Of a stretch of DNA of 64,000 nt, positions 9,051 through 17,824 are shown one piece after another. The position numbers and the translations under genes are program-made. Each line of letters starts with the position of its first letter. The first letter of the stretch is position 1. The DNA lies in contig NZ_CP129212.1 in assembly GCF_030413175.1 (NCBI RefSeq), positions 3,906,001-3,970,000 of the forward strand, written 5' to 3'. Under the pieces are notes generated by a model. The model worked only from the letters and a program-made list of their open reading frames with translations, ran no database searches and was not told the origin of the DNA. This DNA is from Bradyrhizobium roseum (lineage in GTDB: Bacteria; Pseudomonadota; Alphaproteobacteria; Rhizobiales; Xanthobacteraceae).

Positions 9051-9890
9051 ATGATACGCGCCGGCCAAAATCCAGATGTCTTCATCGTCAACGTGTTCCG
9101 CAACGGTCCGGGCGGAGGCAATCCCGCGCCGGTCGTGCTCGATGCATCCTTAATGACGGCGGCGGCCATGCGCGAACTGGCGGCACATTACGGGCACGAG
9201 AGCGCCTTCGTCCTGCCCGGCCGCGACGGCTGCGATCTTTCCCTCCGATTTTTCGTGCCCAACCATGAGATGGAGATGTGCGGTCACGCAACGCTGGGCA
9301 CGGTCTGGCTTCTAAAACACCTTGGACTTCACCCTGGGCCGGAACTGACGATTGCGACCCTTTCGGGGATCGTTACCGCGCGGATGACCGAAGAGGGACC
9401 TGCCATCAGTCAGCCGGCCGGACGCTGCGAACCCGTCGACGAGCCGACCGCCATTCTCGATGTGCTCGGGTTACGCACATCCGACCTCGAGGACTTTCCG
9501 GTTATGAATGCGATGACGAGCCGGACCAAGACGCTCGTGCCTGTACGCTCCCGCGCGATCCTGGATTCGATCACGCCTGATTTTTCAGGGATATCCGAGG
9601 TCTGCGGCGCGATCGGCTCAACCGGGCTCTATCCTTTTGCGATTGTCGATCGAGCAACGGCTACGCTTGCCGCCAGACAATTTCCAAAATCGTCCGGATA
9701 TCCGGAAGACGCGGCCACAGGCATTGCGGCGACAGCGCTTGCATCCGGACTGCGCCAGTTAGGCGTGACATCCAGCACAAGGGTGACCGTACATCAAGGC
9801 GACACGATGGGCCGGCCTTCGAAGATTTTCGTCACCTTTCGAAACAATCAGTGCTGGCTCTCCGGCCATGTCGAACTGATGGAAGGATAA
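9051..9890 (+). CDS. PhzF family isomerase/epimerase
   Basis: The 279-residue product shows the PhzF (diaminopimelate-epimerase-like) signature: GGNPAPVVLD near residues 22-31, the presumed catalytic Glu50 in HYGHESAF, and MCGHATLGTVWLL. Members isomerise or epimerise small acids; outside phenazine clusters the substrate is usually unknown, and no other phenazine genes are present here. The ATG at 9051 is chosen because the longer frame begins with a non-conserved segment. Five bases separate its stop from a solute-binding protein gene, suggesting a small two-gene operon controlled by the divergent AraC regulator. Confidence 0.75.
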   Translation: MIRAGQNPDVFIVNVFRNGPGGGNPAPVVLDASLMTAAAMRELAAHYGHESAFVLPGRDGCDLSLRFFVPNHEMEMCGHATLGTVWLLKHLGLHPGPELTIATLSGIVTARMTEEGPAISQPAGRCEPVDEPTAILDVLGLRTSDLEDFPVMNAMTSRTKTLVPVRSRAILDSITPDFSGISEVCGAIGSTGLYPFAIVDRATATLAARQFPKSSGYPEDAATGIAATALASGLRQLGVTSSTRVTVHQGDTMGRPSKIFVTFRNNQCWLSGHVELMEG

Positions 9891-9895
9891 GGCCT

Positions 9896-10864
9896 ATGGA
9901 CCGCCGCTCTTTTCTGATGACTGCCCTGTTCATGCCGGCCGGGCTCTCGCCTGCCTTCGCGCAAATCACGTCATGGCCCGCAACCGCGCTGCACCTCGTC
10001 GTTCCCTACGCCGCCGGGGGACCCACGGATGTCGCAGTCAGACTGCTGGCGGATGCACTCTCCAGCAAGTTTCCACAACGCGTGATCGTCGAAAACGTCA
10101 CCGGCGCCGGCACCGTGGTCGGCACGACCAGAGTAGCGACGGCGAAGGACGGTCACACGTTCCTTGTTGCCACCGTTGCTCATGCCGTTAACCCGGTTCT
10201 GTTTGCCAACCTTGCGTTCGACCCGTTGAAGGACTTGCGCGGGGTGGCTCTGCTCGGCATCGTTCCGCAGGTCGTTCTCGTCAATAAAGACGTTCAGGCC
10301 TCGACATTGCCCGAGCTGCTGGAGCTGGCGCGGAAGCGGCCCGGCGGCCTCACCTATGGATCAGCGGGCATTGGCTCGGCGCAGCACCTGGCCGCCGAGC
10401 TGTTGAAGAGCGTCGCCAAGATTGATCTTCAGCATGTCCCTTACCGGGGAAGCGGACCTGCGGTGACCGATTTGATCGGCGGCACGCTCGATATCGTCAT
10501 CGACAGTGCAGCCACGGCCATACAGCAGGTAAAAAGCGGATCGGTACGCGCCCTTGCCGTGACGACCTTGCAACGCCTCGCTGCGCTTCCGGACGTGCCG
10601 ACGGTCGCCGAAACCCTGCCAGGCTACGAAGCCTACACATGGAACGCCGTTCTGGCCCCCGCAGGCGCGCCATCGACAAGTATTGCCATCCTGAATTCGG
10701 CGATCAATGCCACGCTTGCGGAGCCGGGTTTGGCCACGCGGCTCTCAGAGCTTGGCATGACCGTCTCGCGAAATTCGACACCGGAATCAACGGACAAGTT
10801 TGTCGGCGAGGAAATCACCAAATGGCAGACCTTGCTGCGTGCAACGGGGGCAAAGCCGAACTAA
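9896..10864 (+). CDS. Tripartite tricarboxylate transporter (Bug/TctC) substrate-binding protein
   Basis: The 322-residue protein has an N-terminal signal sequence starting MDRRSFLM and ending around AFAQ, then the TctC/Bug fold: VVPYAAGGPTDVAVRLLA, VENVTGAGTVVG, YGSAGIGSAQHLAAELL and VPYRGSGPAVTDLIGG. Bug proteins bind carboxylates in the periplasm for TctAB transporters, but no tctA or tctB is nearby, so this is an orphan receptor, as is common in rhizobia and Burkholderiales. The ATG at 9896 overlaps the spacer after the phzF-like gene, whose last codons provide a GGAAGG ribosome site. Confidence 0.87.
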   Translation: MDRRSFLMTALFMPAGLSPAFAQITSWPATALHLVVPYAAGGPTDVAVRLLADALSSKFPQRVIVENVTGAGTVVGTTRVATAKDGHTFLVATVAHAVNPVLFANLAFDPLKDLRGVALLGIVPQVVLVNKDVQASTLPELLELARKRPGGLTYGSAGIGSAQHLAAELLKSVAKIDLQHVPYRGSGPAVTDLIGGTLDIVIDSAATAIQQVKSGSVRALAVTTLQRLAALPDVPTVAETLPGYEAYTWNAVLAPAGAPSTSIAILNSAINATLAEPGLATRLSELGMTVSRNSTPESTDKFVGEEITKWQTLLRATGAKPN

Positions 10865-10933
10865 CGGAACATCCGATACCGCCCTTCGGTCTTTGCGCAT
10901 CCGCCGCCTGAACCGCGACTTCGGCCTGCTGTC

Positions 10934-11413
10934 TCACGACGCCGCCGCGCCCACGGCCGGCTTCCGCGCCGGCGGCGTCCAGCGGAACGCCGCGCCGAAC
11001 CGGTTCCAGGTATTGATCGAGGCGACTGCCGACGTCAGATAGGCAAGTTCCTTGTCCGAAAACTCCGCGCTCGCCTGCGCATAGACCTCGTCGCTGACGC
11101 CTTCGCTGATCAGGGTCAGCGCTTCGGTCCAGGCTAGTGCGGCGCGCTCGCGCGGCGAGAACTGCGGCGCCTCGCGCCAGACCACCACCAGGTTGAGCTT
11201 GTCGGTGGGCACGCCGAGCTTCTCGCCCTCCAGGATGTGAAACTGCACGCAGAAGGCGCAGCCGTTGATTTGCGAGGCACGCAGCTTGATCAGTTCGAGC
11301 AGTTGCTTGTCCATGCCGGCCTTGGCCGCGACCTGCCCGAGCGCCAGCACGGCGGCGTAGGCGTCCGGCGCCAGCGACATGAAGTCTTTGTACTCCTTGC
11401 GAGCATGCGTCAT
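10934..11413 (-). CDS. Carboxymuconolactone decarboxylase/AhpD-like protein
   Basis: The 159-residue protein carries the AhpD-type redox motif CxxC (Cys52 and Cys55 in GCAFC) followed by His59 in QFHILEGEKLG. That is the signature of alkylhydroperoxidase-like carboxymuconolactone decarboxylase proteins, which act as small peroxidases or reductases. The ATG at 11413 gives the standard length; the frame remains open upstream but without conserved sequence. It is divergent from the lytic transglycosylase gene. No peroxiredoxin partner is adjacent. Confidence 0.85.
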   Translation of the reverse strand: MTHARKEYKDFMSLAPDAYAAVLALGQVAAKAGMDKQLLELIKLRASQINGCAFCVQFHILEGEKLGVPTDKLNLVVVWREAPQFSPRERAALAWTEALTLISEGVSDEVYAQASAEFSDKELAYLTSAVASINTWNRFGAAFRWTPPARKPAVGAAAS

Positions 11414-11570
11414 TTCTTGAGGCCTTTCGTTGTCGGCATTTTTGTCATTATAGGAAGCCCGCGCACCCCGTCCATGGCCGGGCTGTCCAGCAAAATCGAC
11501 CCTGATCGGCGGCAAAATTGCGGTTCCCGCGGCGTCTTGGCTTTTGGCGCAGGCCCGTCGCCCCGCTACA

Positions 11571-12815
11571 ATGGCCGGCATGAAACAGCTTGATTCCCTT
11601 GACGCTCCGACCCGCCGCGGCCTGCTGCAGGCCGGCCTCGGCGCAGGCGCCCTCCTCGCCACGCCGCTTTCCGCGCTGGCCGCGGCCCCGCCCGGCTTCG
11701 ACGCGTGGCGCGCCAATTTTCGTGCGCGCGCGCTGGCAAAGGGCATTTCGGATGCGACCTGGACGCGGGTGATGGGCCGCATCGAGCCCGACATGAGCGT
11801 GTTCCGGCAGATGCAGAAGCAGCCGGAATTCAACGAACAGATCTGGCAATACGTCAACCGCCGAGCTTCGGACTGGCGCATCATCAACGGCCGCGAGGCG
11901 CTGAAGAAGCACGACGCGCTGTTCACGCGCATCGAGCAGGATTTCGGCGTCGAGCGCGGCACGCTGCTGGCGCTGTGGGGCGTTGAATCCGCCTATGGCG
12001 ATCCGCTGGTGCAGCAGAACCATATGCGGCCGATTTTTCCATCGCTGGCGGCGCTGGCCTGGAACGAGCCGCGCCGCCGCGCCTATTGGGAAACCGAACT
12101 GATCAATGCGCTGAAAATCGTCGACCGCGGCTGGGGCACGCCGGAGGAAATGCGGGGATCCTGGGCCGGCGCCATGGGGCATACGCAATGGATGCCGGAA
12201 GTCTGGCTCAATGTCGGCATGGATTACGACAGGGACGGTCGCGTCTCGCCGTTCGGCAAGCCGGACGATGCGCTCGGCTCCAGCGCGCGCTACCTGCTCA
12301 ACCGCGGCAAATATCATCGCGGCGAACATTGGGGCTATGAGGTCCGCGCCTCCGCGGGCGCTTCAGGCGGCAGCCGGACCTACGCGGCGTGGGCCAGCGC
12401 CGGCGTCACGCGCGCCGACGGAAAACCGTTCCCGCAGCCGAACGCTTTCGCGCAGATGTGGGTGCCGGTCGCCGGCGGTCCGTCATTCCTGCTGGGCCCG
12501 AATTTCTATTCGGTGAAAAGCTACAACCCGTCGATGAACTACGCGCTGGCGATCTGCCATCTCGGCGACCGCATCCTGGGCGCGCCGCCCTTCATCCAGC
12601 CCTTCCCCGGCTCCGAACGCGCGCTGACGCTTGCGGAAGTGCAGGAGGTGCAGACGCGATTGACAAAAGCCGGCTTCGACACCGGCGGCACCGACGGCCG
12701 CGTTGGCAACGACACCATGAAGGCGGTGAAGGATTATCAGACCAAGATGGGGCTGTTGCCGGCCGACGGTTACGGCGGGCTCAAGGTGCTCGCGCGGTTG
12801 AGGCAGGGCGGGTAG
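11571..12815 (+). CDS. Lytic murein transglycosylase with C-terminal peptidoglycan-binding domain
   Basis: The 414-residue protein begins with a Tat-like signal (TRRGLLQ at 14-20, then a hydrophobic Ala/Leu core ending SALAAAP). The MltB-type catalytic domain follows: Glu139 in LWGVESAYGDP is the expected general acid, with WAGAMGHTQWMPE further on. A PG_binding_1 domain occupies the last 70 residues (TLAEVQEVQTRL...DGRVGNDTMKAVKDYQ). The enzyme would cleave glycan strands in the periplasm. ATG at 11571 or 11580 are both plausible starts. Confidence 0.88.
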   Translation: MAGMKQLDSLDAPTRRGLLQAGLGAGALLATPLSALAAAPPGFDAWRANFRARALAKGISDATWTRVMGRIEPDMSVFRQMQKQPEFNEQIWQYVNRRASDWRIINGREALKKHDALFTRIEQDFGVERGTLLALWGVESAYGDPLVQQNHMRPIFPSLAALAWNEPRRRAYWETELINALKIVDRGWGTPEEMRGSWAGAMGHTQWMPEVWLNVGMDYDRDGRVSPFGKPDDALGSSARYLLNRGKYHRGEHWGYEVRASAGASGGSRTYAAWASAGVTRADGKPFPQPNAFAQMWVPVAGGPSFLLGPNFYSVKSYNPSMNYALAICHLGDRILGAPPFIQPFPGSERALTLAEVQEVQTRLTKAGFDTGGTDGRVGNDTMKAVKDYQTKMGLLPADGYGGLKVLARLRQGG

Positions 12816-12839
12816 CTGCCACACTCGGTCATGGTGCAG

Positions 12840-12916
12840 GATGGGTTGAGCTCTTTGCGAAACCCATCAAATCTTGCGCGGAGCGATGATGGGTTTCGCG
12901 AAGAGCTCAACCCATC
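12840..12916. repeat. Long near-perfect inverted repeat element
   Basis: Two 30-base arms (12840-12869 and 12887-12916) are reverse complements with one mismatch, separated by 17 bases. Each arm is itself palindromic at its ends (GATGGGTT ... AACCCATC), so a nested cruciform can form. The unit lies between two convergent genes and resembles dispersed palindromic elements of Bradyrhizobium-type genomes. It may also serve as a bidirectional transcription barrier. Confidence 0.75.
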
Positions 12917-12945
12917 ATCCGAACTGCGCTCGCAATGACGGATCG

Positions 12946-13752
12946 CTACCTCCGCGCTATTCCACCCGCATTCATCCCGCCGTCGATGACGAGTTCCGTC
13001 CCCGTCACGTAGCGCGAAGCATCGGACGCCAGATACAGCACGCCCTGCGCGATCTCTTCCGCATGCCCGGCCCGCCCCAGCGGCGTCGCCATCTTCGCGC
13101 GCTCTTCCGGATCGATCGGCGCGTTCTGTCCGGCGCCCGCCGCCTCGGTCGGGATCTTGCCCCAGATCGGCGTGTCGATGATCCCGGGATGCACCGAGTT
13201 GACGCGGATGCCGTCGCCGAACGTGGCGCATTCCATCGCGATCGCCTTGGCGAACAGCCGCACGCCGCCTTTGGTGGCGCAATAGCCGGACAGGCCGGCC
13301 GCGCCGCGAAGGCCCGCCAGCGAGGACATCATGATGACCGAGCCGCCACCGGTCTTGCGCATTGGCGGCAGGCAGTGCTTCACCGACAAAAAAACGCCGT
13401 CGAGATTGATCGCGGTCTGCCGCCGCCAGTCGGCTAGCGACATCTCGGTGATCGTCGGCACGGCAATGCCGATGCCGGCATTCGAGACCAGCACGTCGAG
13501 CCGGCCGTAGCGCTTCATGACGTCGGCGACGACCTCGATCCAGCGTTCCTCGCTGGTGACATCGTGATGCCAGAAGGTCGCTTCGCCGCCGGCCTTCTTG
13601 ATCCGCGCCGTGACTTCGGGCCCCTTCAAATCGTCGACATCGGTGACCGCCACCGAGGCGCCCTCCCGCGCCAGCAATTCGCAAACCGCTTCGCCAATCC
13701 CCGACGCGCCACCCGTCACCAGCGCGACCTTGCCCTCAACCTGCCCTGCCAT
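12946..13752 (-). CDS. Short-chain dehydrogenase/reductase
   Basis: The 268-residue protein is a classical SDR. It has the NAD(P)-binding TGGASGIGEA motif near residues 13-22, NAG in LVSNAGIG, the catalytic Ser (MMSSLAG) and the YxxxK pair in YCATKGG. A cyclopentanol/3-oxoacyl-reductase-like C-terminus ends GTELVIDGGMNAGG. The acidic VTDVDD after the second beta strand suggests NAD rather than NADP. The substrate cannot be assigned. ATG 13752 is preferred over GTG 13758 because an AGGGAG lies about six bases upstream. It lies 32 bases downstream of recJ on the same strand, so the two may be co-transcribed. Confidence 0.85.
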   Translation of the reverse strand: MAGQVEGKVALVTGGASGIGEAVCELLAREGASVAVTDVDDLKGPEVTARIKKAGGEATFWHHDVTSEERWIEVVADVMKRYGRLDVLVSNAGIGIAVPTITEMSLADWRRQTAINLDGVFLSVKHCLPPMRKTGGGSVIMMSSLAGLRGAAGLSGYCATKGGVRLFAKAIAMECATFGDGIRVNSVHPGIIDTPIWGKIPTEAAGAGQNAPIDPEERAKMATPLGRAGHAEEIAQGVLYLASDASRYVTGTELVIDGGMNAGGIARR

Positions 13753-13784
13753 TTCCACTCCCTTTGTTGTTCTTGGTTGTCGAA

Positions 13785-15626
13785 TTATCTTATCACGGCC
13801 GGTCCCGGATCCGGCACCGCGACGTCAGTCACACGCAACTGTACGCGTTCCGAACCCTGAAAGCGATCGACCGCGAGCGAGCCCGCCACGTGCAGCGGCT
13901 GGCCACGATTCTGCGTCAGCGCGTCGCCGAGCTTTTGCCCGAGCGCGCGAAACGCGATGCCGTTGACGATGGCGCCGTCGCCGGACTTGAAGCGCAGGCG
14001 CAGATGCGCTTGTCCCACTTCGTCGGCATAGACGAGTTGGTGCGCCGGCAACGCGATCACGGGCTCCGGATTGCCGGCGCCGAACGGCCCGGCGCGGTTC
14101 AGCATCGTCGCGAACGCCACGGTCACGCTGCGCGCGCTCACCGCGCCGTCGATGAACAGCTCGTGCTCGTGACGGGAATTGGCGACATCAGCGGCCAGCG
14201 CGCTTTCCATGAAGGCGCGAAACTCCGCAAGCTTCTCCTTGCGCAGCGTGACGCCCGCGGCCATGGCGTGGCCGCCGCCCTTCATCAGCAGTTTTTCCTT
14301 CACCGCCTGCCGCACCGCCTTGCCGAGATCGACGCCCGAGATCGAGCGGCCCGAGCCGGTGCCGATGCCGCCCGGCTCCAGCGCGATCGCAAAGGCCGGC
14401 CGCGAAAACTTCTCCTTCAGCCGCGAGGCGACGAGGCCGACGATGCCGGGATGCCAGCCCTCGGCGGCGGTGACGATGACCGCACCCTTGTCCTCGAGCC
14501 CGAGCGACGCCAGCGCTTCGGCCTCGGCCTGCGCTTCCGCCGCCTGCTCGATGAGGCGGCGCTCGCTGTTGAGGCGATCGAGTTCGGCGGCGATCCGCGC
14601 GGCTTCCGAGACGTCGCCTTCCAGCAGCAGCCGCACGCCCAGATCGGCGCGCCCGATCCGGCCGCCCGCATTGATGCGCGGCCCCAGCATGAAGCCGAGG
14701 TGCCAGGCTTCGGGCGGGCCGTTGAGCCGCGCCACGTCCATCAGCGCGGTATGGCCGACATGGTCGCGGCGGCGCATCGCGATCAGCCCCTTGGCGACGA
14801 AGGCGCGATTGAGCCCCGTCAGCGGCGCGACGTCGGCGACGGTGCCGAGCGCCACATGGTGCAGCATGCCCAAAAGATCCGGCTCCGGCCGCTCCGGATT
14901 CCAGAAGCCGCGGCCGCGCAATTCGCGGTTCACCGCCACCAGCGTGATCAGCACCAGGCCGACGGCAGCGAGATGGCCGAGGCCGGAAAGATCATCCGGC
15001 CGGTTCGGGTTCACCAGCGCATCGACCTCGGGCAATTCGTCGCCGGTCTGATGATGGTCGATGACGACGACCGACATGCCGAGCTTGCGCGCTTCCGCCA
15101 GCGGCTCGAGGCTGGTGGTGCCGCAATCGACGGTGACGAGCAGCGTCGCACCTTTGGCCGCGAGGCCGCGCACCGCGTCGACATTGGGGCCATAGCCCTC
15201 AAAGATGCGGTCGGGAATGTGGATCAGCGGATCGAGCCCGCAATGGCGCAGGTGCCACGCCAGCAGCGCAGCCGATGTGGCGCCATCGACGTCGTAATCG
15301 CCGAAGATCGCGACCTTCTCGCCGCGCACGGCCGCTTCGGCCATGCGCTTGGCCGCCGTCTCCATCGCCGTCACGGTGTAGGGGTCGGGCATCAGCTTGC
15401 GGATGGTCGGGTCGAGGAAGTCCTCGACTTCGTCAATCCCGACATCGCGGCCCGCCAGCACGCGCGCCAGCATCTCCGGCAACTGGTAGCGCTGCGTGAT
15501 CGCCAGCGCCCGCGCCGCGCCCCGCGCGTCGAGCCGGTCGCGCCACAATTTGCCGGTCGCCGAACGCGACACGCCAAGAAATGCCGGCGGCTGTTCAACG
15601 GGAATTGCGGATGCGGGAAGCGTCAT
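13785..15626 (-). CDS. recJ: Single-stranded-DNA-specific exonuclease RecJ
   Basis: RecJ degrades single-stranded DNA 5' to 3' in recombinational and mismatch repair. The 613-residue protein has the DHH phosphoesterase motifs: GDYDVDGATS (Asp110, 112 and 114), VTVDCGT and IDHHQTGDELP (Asp190, His191, His192). The DHHA1 motif GGGHAMAAG and a C-terminal OB-like region follow. The ATG at 15626 matches the usual N-terminus; an upstream extension of 15 codons is less likely. A downstream SDR gene lies on the same strand. Confidence 0.95.
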   Translation of the reverse strand: MTLPASAIPVEQPPAFLGVSRSATGKLWRDRLDARGAARALAITQRYQLPEMLARVLAGRDVGIDEVEDFLDPTIRKLMPDPYTVTAMETAAKRMAEAAVRGEKVAIFGDYDVDGATSAALLAWHLRHCGLDPLIHIPDRIFEGYGPNVDAVRGLAAKGATLLVTVDCGTTSLEPLAEARKLGMSVVVIDHHQTGDELPEVDALVNPNRPDDLSGLGHLAAVGLVLITLVAVNRELRGRGFWNPERPEPDLLGMLHHVALGTVADVAPLTGLNRAFVAKGLIAMRRRDHVGHTALMDVARLNGPPEAWHLGFMLGPRINAGGRIGRADLGVRLLLEGDVSEAARIAAELDRLNSERRLIEQAAEAQAEAEALASLGLEDKGAVIVTAAEGWHPGIVGLVASRLKEKFSRPAFAIALEPGGIGTGSGRSISGVDLGKAVRQAVKEKLLMKGGGHAMAAGVTLRKEKLAEFRAFMESALAADVANSRHEHELFIDGAVSARSVTVAFATMLNRAGPFGAGNPEPVIALPAHQLVYADEVGQAHLRLRFKSGDGAIVNGIAFRALGQKLGDALTQNRGQPLHVAGSLAVDRFQGSERVQLRVTDVAVPDPGPAVIR

Positions 15627-15932
15627 GGTGCCTTCGAGACATAGGGAAAATGCGGCTCCTCGGCAACGCAAAGACGGGCAGTCGCGCAGTGCGGCGGCAT
15701 ACGAATCGCAGCAAGCCTGCCCGACGCCGCTGCCGCCACGCCGAGTCTATGCCGAGAAAAGCGACTTGCACAAAGAAGATGCAGCTTGTCCCCGGAATAC
15801 TACCTATCGGCTCGGGGAATTAAACCAATCGTTAGCCATGATCCCCGACAAAGGAGTCAGACAGCGTCACTTTGAGTCCCGCCGATCAGAAGAAGATCAG
15901 CAACCGCACAAAGACTGAGGAACTTCCGCCAA
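15627..15932. other. Intergenic region between recJ and the MCP-like gene
   Basis: About 306 bases separate divergent recJ and the plus-strand MCP-like gene. Short open frames exist on the plus strand (for example from 15838) but none has conserved content or a good ribosome site. The region must hold both promoters. I could not identify a convincing motif. Confidence 0.35.
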
Positions 15933-17027
15933 ATGTCCGTCGCGCTTCGCTCTCAAACCGCAATGATCGCAAAACAGTCCGCCAACGCGGCGGGCACCGA
16001 GGACGAGGCCGACGTTTCCACGCTGATCGCCCGCTTGACCGCCGAGGTCAACCAGGTCGCCTGCGAGAAGACCAAGTCGATCCAGAAGATCACCAACCAG
16101 ATGAAGATGCTGGCGCTGAACGCGCTGATCGAAAGCTCGCGCGCCGGCGCGCAGGGCGCCGGTTTCGCCGTGGTGGCGCAGGAAGTCCGCAATGTCGGCC
16201 AGCAGGTCGAGACCATCGCCCGCGAACTCGAAAGCCAGCTCACCAACCGCACCGGCAATCTGATGACCTCGATCGCGCAGATGGCCGACCGCTCGCGCGG
16301 CGAGCGCATGGTGGATCTGTCACTGAACGCCATCGAGCTGATGGACCGCAACCTCTATGAGCGCACCTGCGACGTGCGCTGGTGGGCGACCGACTCCGCC
16401 GTCGTCGATTGCGCGGCCGTACCGGGCGCTGCCGCCGTCGCCCATGCCTCGGAGCGGATGTCCGTAATCCTCGGCGCCTACACCGTCTATCTCGATCTAT
16501 GGCTGTGCGATCTCGAAGGCAAAGTGATTGCCAATGGCCGCGCCGACCGCTTTGGCGTCGTCGGCCAGAACGTGGCGCACACCAAATGGTTTCGTGCCGC
16601 GCGGGTCCTGCGCTCCGGCGACGATTATGCCGTCGGCGACGTCGAATGCCAGCCCCTGCTCGGTAACGCCCAGGTTGTGACGTACTGCGCCAGCGTCCGC
16701 GAGGGCGGCAAGGCCAACGGCAAGCCGACCGGCGTGCTGGCGGTGCATTTCGACTGGGAACCGCAGGCCCGCGCCATCGTCCAGGGCGTGCGCGTCGGCG
16801 CCGCCGACAAGGCGCGCGTGCTGCTGGTCGACTCGAATTTCCGGGTGATCGCGGCCTCCGACGGTCAGGGCCTGCTCACCGAACGCGTCTCGCTTCCGCT
16901 GGAAGGACGTCGCTCCGGCTTCTCGCAGGACCGCTCCGGCGCATTGGTCGCCTTCCATGCGACACCGGGCTACGAGACGTACAAGGGCCTCGGCTGGTAC
17001 GGCGTGATCCAGGGCGGCGCGGGGTAG
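15933..17027 (+). CDS. Soluble methyl-accepting chemotaxis-like protein with C-terminal sensor domain
   Basis: Residues about 30-100 are a shortened MCP signalling hairpin, recognisable by MLALNALIESSRAGAQGAGF and VVAQEVRNVGQQ (59-91), the part that contacts CheA and CheW. No membrane helix or signal peptide is present, so the protein should be cytoplasmic. The remaining 260 residues (WWATDSAVVD..., then LCDLEGKVIANGR and LLVDSNFRVIAASDGQ) look like a Cache/PAS-type sensor placed after, not before, the signalling tip. That order is unusual for chemoreceptors. It may act as a cytosolic sensor joining a receptor array. The MCP call is strong; the sensor-domain type is inference. Confidence 0.7.
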   Translation: MSVALRSQTAMIAKQSANAAGTEDEADVSTLIARLTAEVNQVACEKTKSIQKITNQMKMLALNALIESSRAGAQGAGFAVVAQEVRNVGQQVETIARELESQLTNRTGNLMTSIAQMADRSRGERMVDLSLNAIELMDRNLYERTCDVRWWATDSAVVDCAAVPGAAAVAHASERMSVILGAYTVYLDLWLCDLEGKVIANGRADRFGVVGQNVAHTKWFRAARVLRSGDDYAVGDVECQPLLGNAQVVTYCASVREGGKANGKPTGVLAVHFDWEPQARAIVQGVRVGAADKARVLLVDSNFRVIAASDGQGLLTERVSLPLEGRRSGFSQDRSGALVAFHATPGYETYKGLGWYGVIQGGAG

Positions 17028-17067
17028 GCAAATTCCCTTCCGCCGGGGAATTGCCTATCTTCTTGCA

Positions 17068-17316
17068 ATGACCAAACTGCTGGAACACGCGATCGACAGT
17101 GTACGCGGCTTGCCTGCCGACGAGCAGGACGAACTCGCGCGTCTGCTTTTGCAGGTGGCCGGCGAAGAGCAACCCATGCTTCGGTTGACGCCGGAGGAAC
17201 GCGCCGACCTTGCCGAAGCAGATGCCGAGATTTCGCGAAGCGAGTTTGCCACAGACGAGCAGATGCGCTTGATCCTGATGTGCGCGAGAGAATTCAAACC
17301 CTTGTCCGTTTGCTGA
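17068..17316 (+). CDS. Antitoxin-like protein of a decayed toxin-antitoxin module
   Basis: The 82-residue product resembles small antitoxins paired with RelE/ParE toxins: a helical N-terminus (LLEHAIDSVRGLPADEQDELARLLLQ) and an acidic middle (LTPEERADLAEADAEISRSEFATDEQM). The final 12 residues (LILMCAREFKPL onward) do not look like a normal antitoxin end. They are read from DNA that in another frame encodes the middle of a ParE-like toxin, so a deletion seems to have joined the antitoxin to the toxin remnant. The N-terminal part may still fold. Confidence 0.55.
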   Translation: MTKLLEHAIDSVRGLPADEQDELARLLLQVAGEEQPMLRLTPEERADLAEADAEISRSEFATDEQMRLILMCAREFKPLSVC

Positions 17317-17454
17317 AGCAGCACCCCTGCGCAGGGCAAGCGACCGATCTCCCAGGTGTACGGCGGCTCACCCTCAGCCCTTGCCCTTATCTACCGTGTG
17401 ACCGATTACGAGGTCATCGTTCAGCGGATGCGTTACACGTCGCGGCGACCGAGT
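17279..17454 (+). pseudogene. ParE/RelE-like toxin remnant
   Basis: One frame from about 17279 reads RERIQTLVRLLKQHP...GVRRLTLSPCPYL, and the adjacent frame from 17389 continues IYRVTDYEVIVQRMRYTSRRP. Together they match the second half of ParE/RelE family toxins. The N-terminal third is missing and a frameshift lies near 17388, so no functional toxin can be made. The upstream antitoxin-like gene overlaps the broken 5' end. Confidence 0.6.
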
Positions 17455-17529
17455 TCGACATCAGGCACGCGCTCACGGCCCCGCGTTCGGCGTTTTGGTC
17501 CGGTCGATCGGGAGCCACTGCCGGAGAGC

Positions 17530-17824
17530 GGCGGCAGCGCCATTTCCTTGCCCGTCATTCGCTCTGCGGGCGCTTTACAAGGCTCAGCGCGACGAACTGG
17601 TCACGGCGCCGGACCAGGGCATGCACCTCGTTGCCATCACGCGGCGCGGCCTTTCCGACACCGCAATCGAGCGCGCCGGACGCCAGCACGGTGTCGTCGT
17701 CCGGCCGATGAGCCGGCTCTATCTCGCGGCGCCGCCGCGCTCGGCGTTGGTGCTCGGCTTCAGCGGTCACGCCCGTCAGACGATCGCTCCCGCGGTCGAA
17801 CGGCTGGCGCGAACCGTCGAGACA
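17530..17824 (+). pseudogene. MocR/PdxR-type (GntR-aminotransferase) regulator remnant
   Basis: RHFLARH in one frame (about 17534-17554), then ALYKAQRDELV, APDQGMHLVA, RRGLSDTAIERAGRQHGVVVRP and ALVLGFSGHARQTIAPAVERLA in the next frame, match the extreme C-terminus of MocR-family PLP-dependent regulators. The winged-helix domain and most of the aminotransferase domain are absent. At least one frameshift and one internal deletion are visible (the segment between DELV and APDQGMH is too short). This is decayed DNA beside the toxin remnant. Confidence 0.6.
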
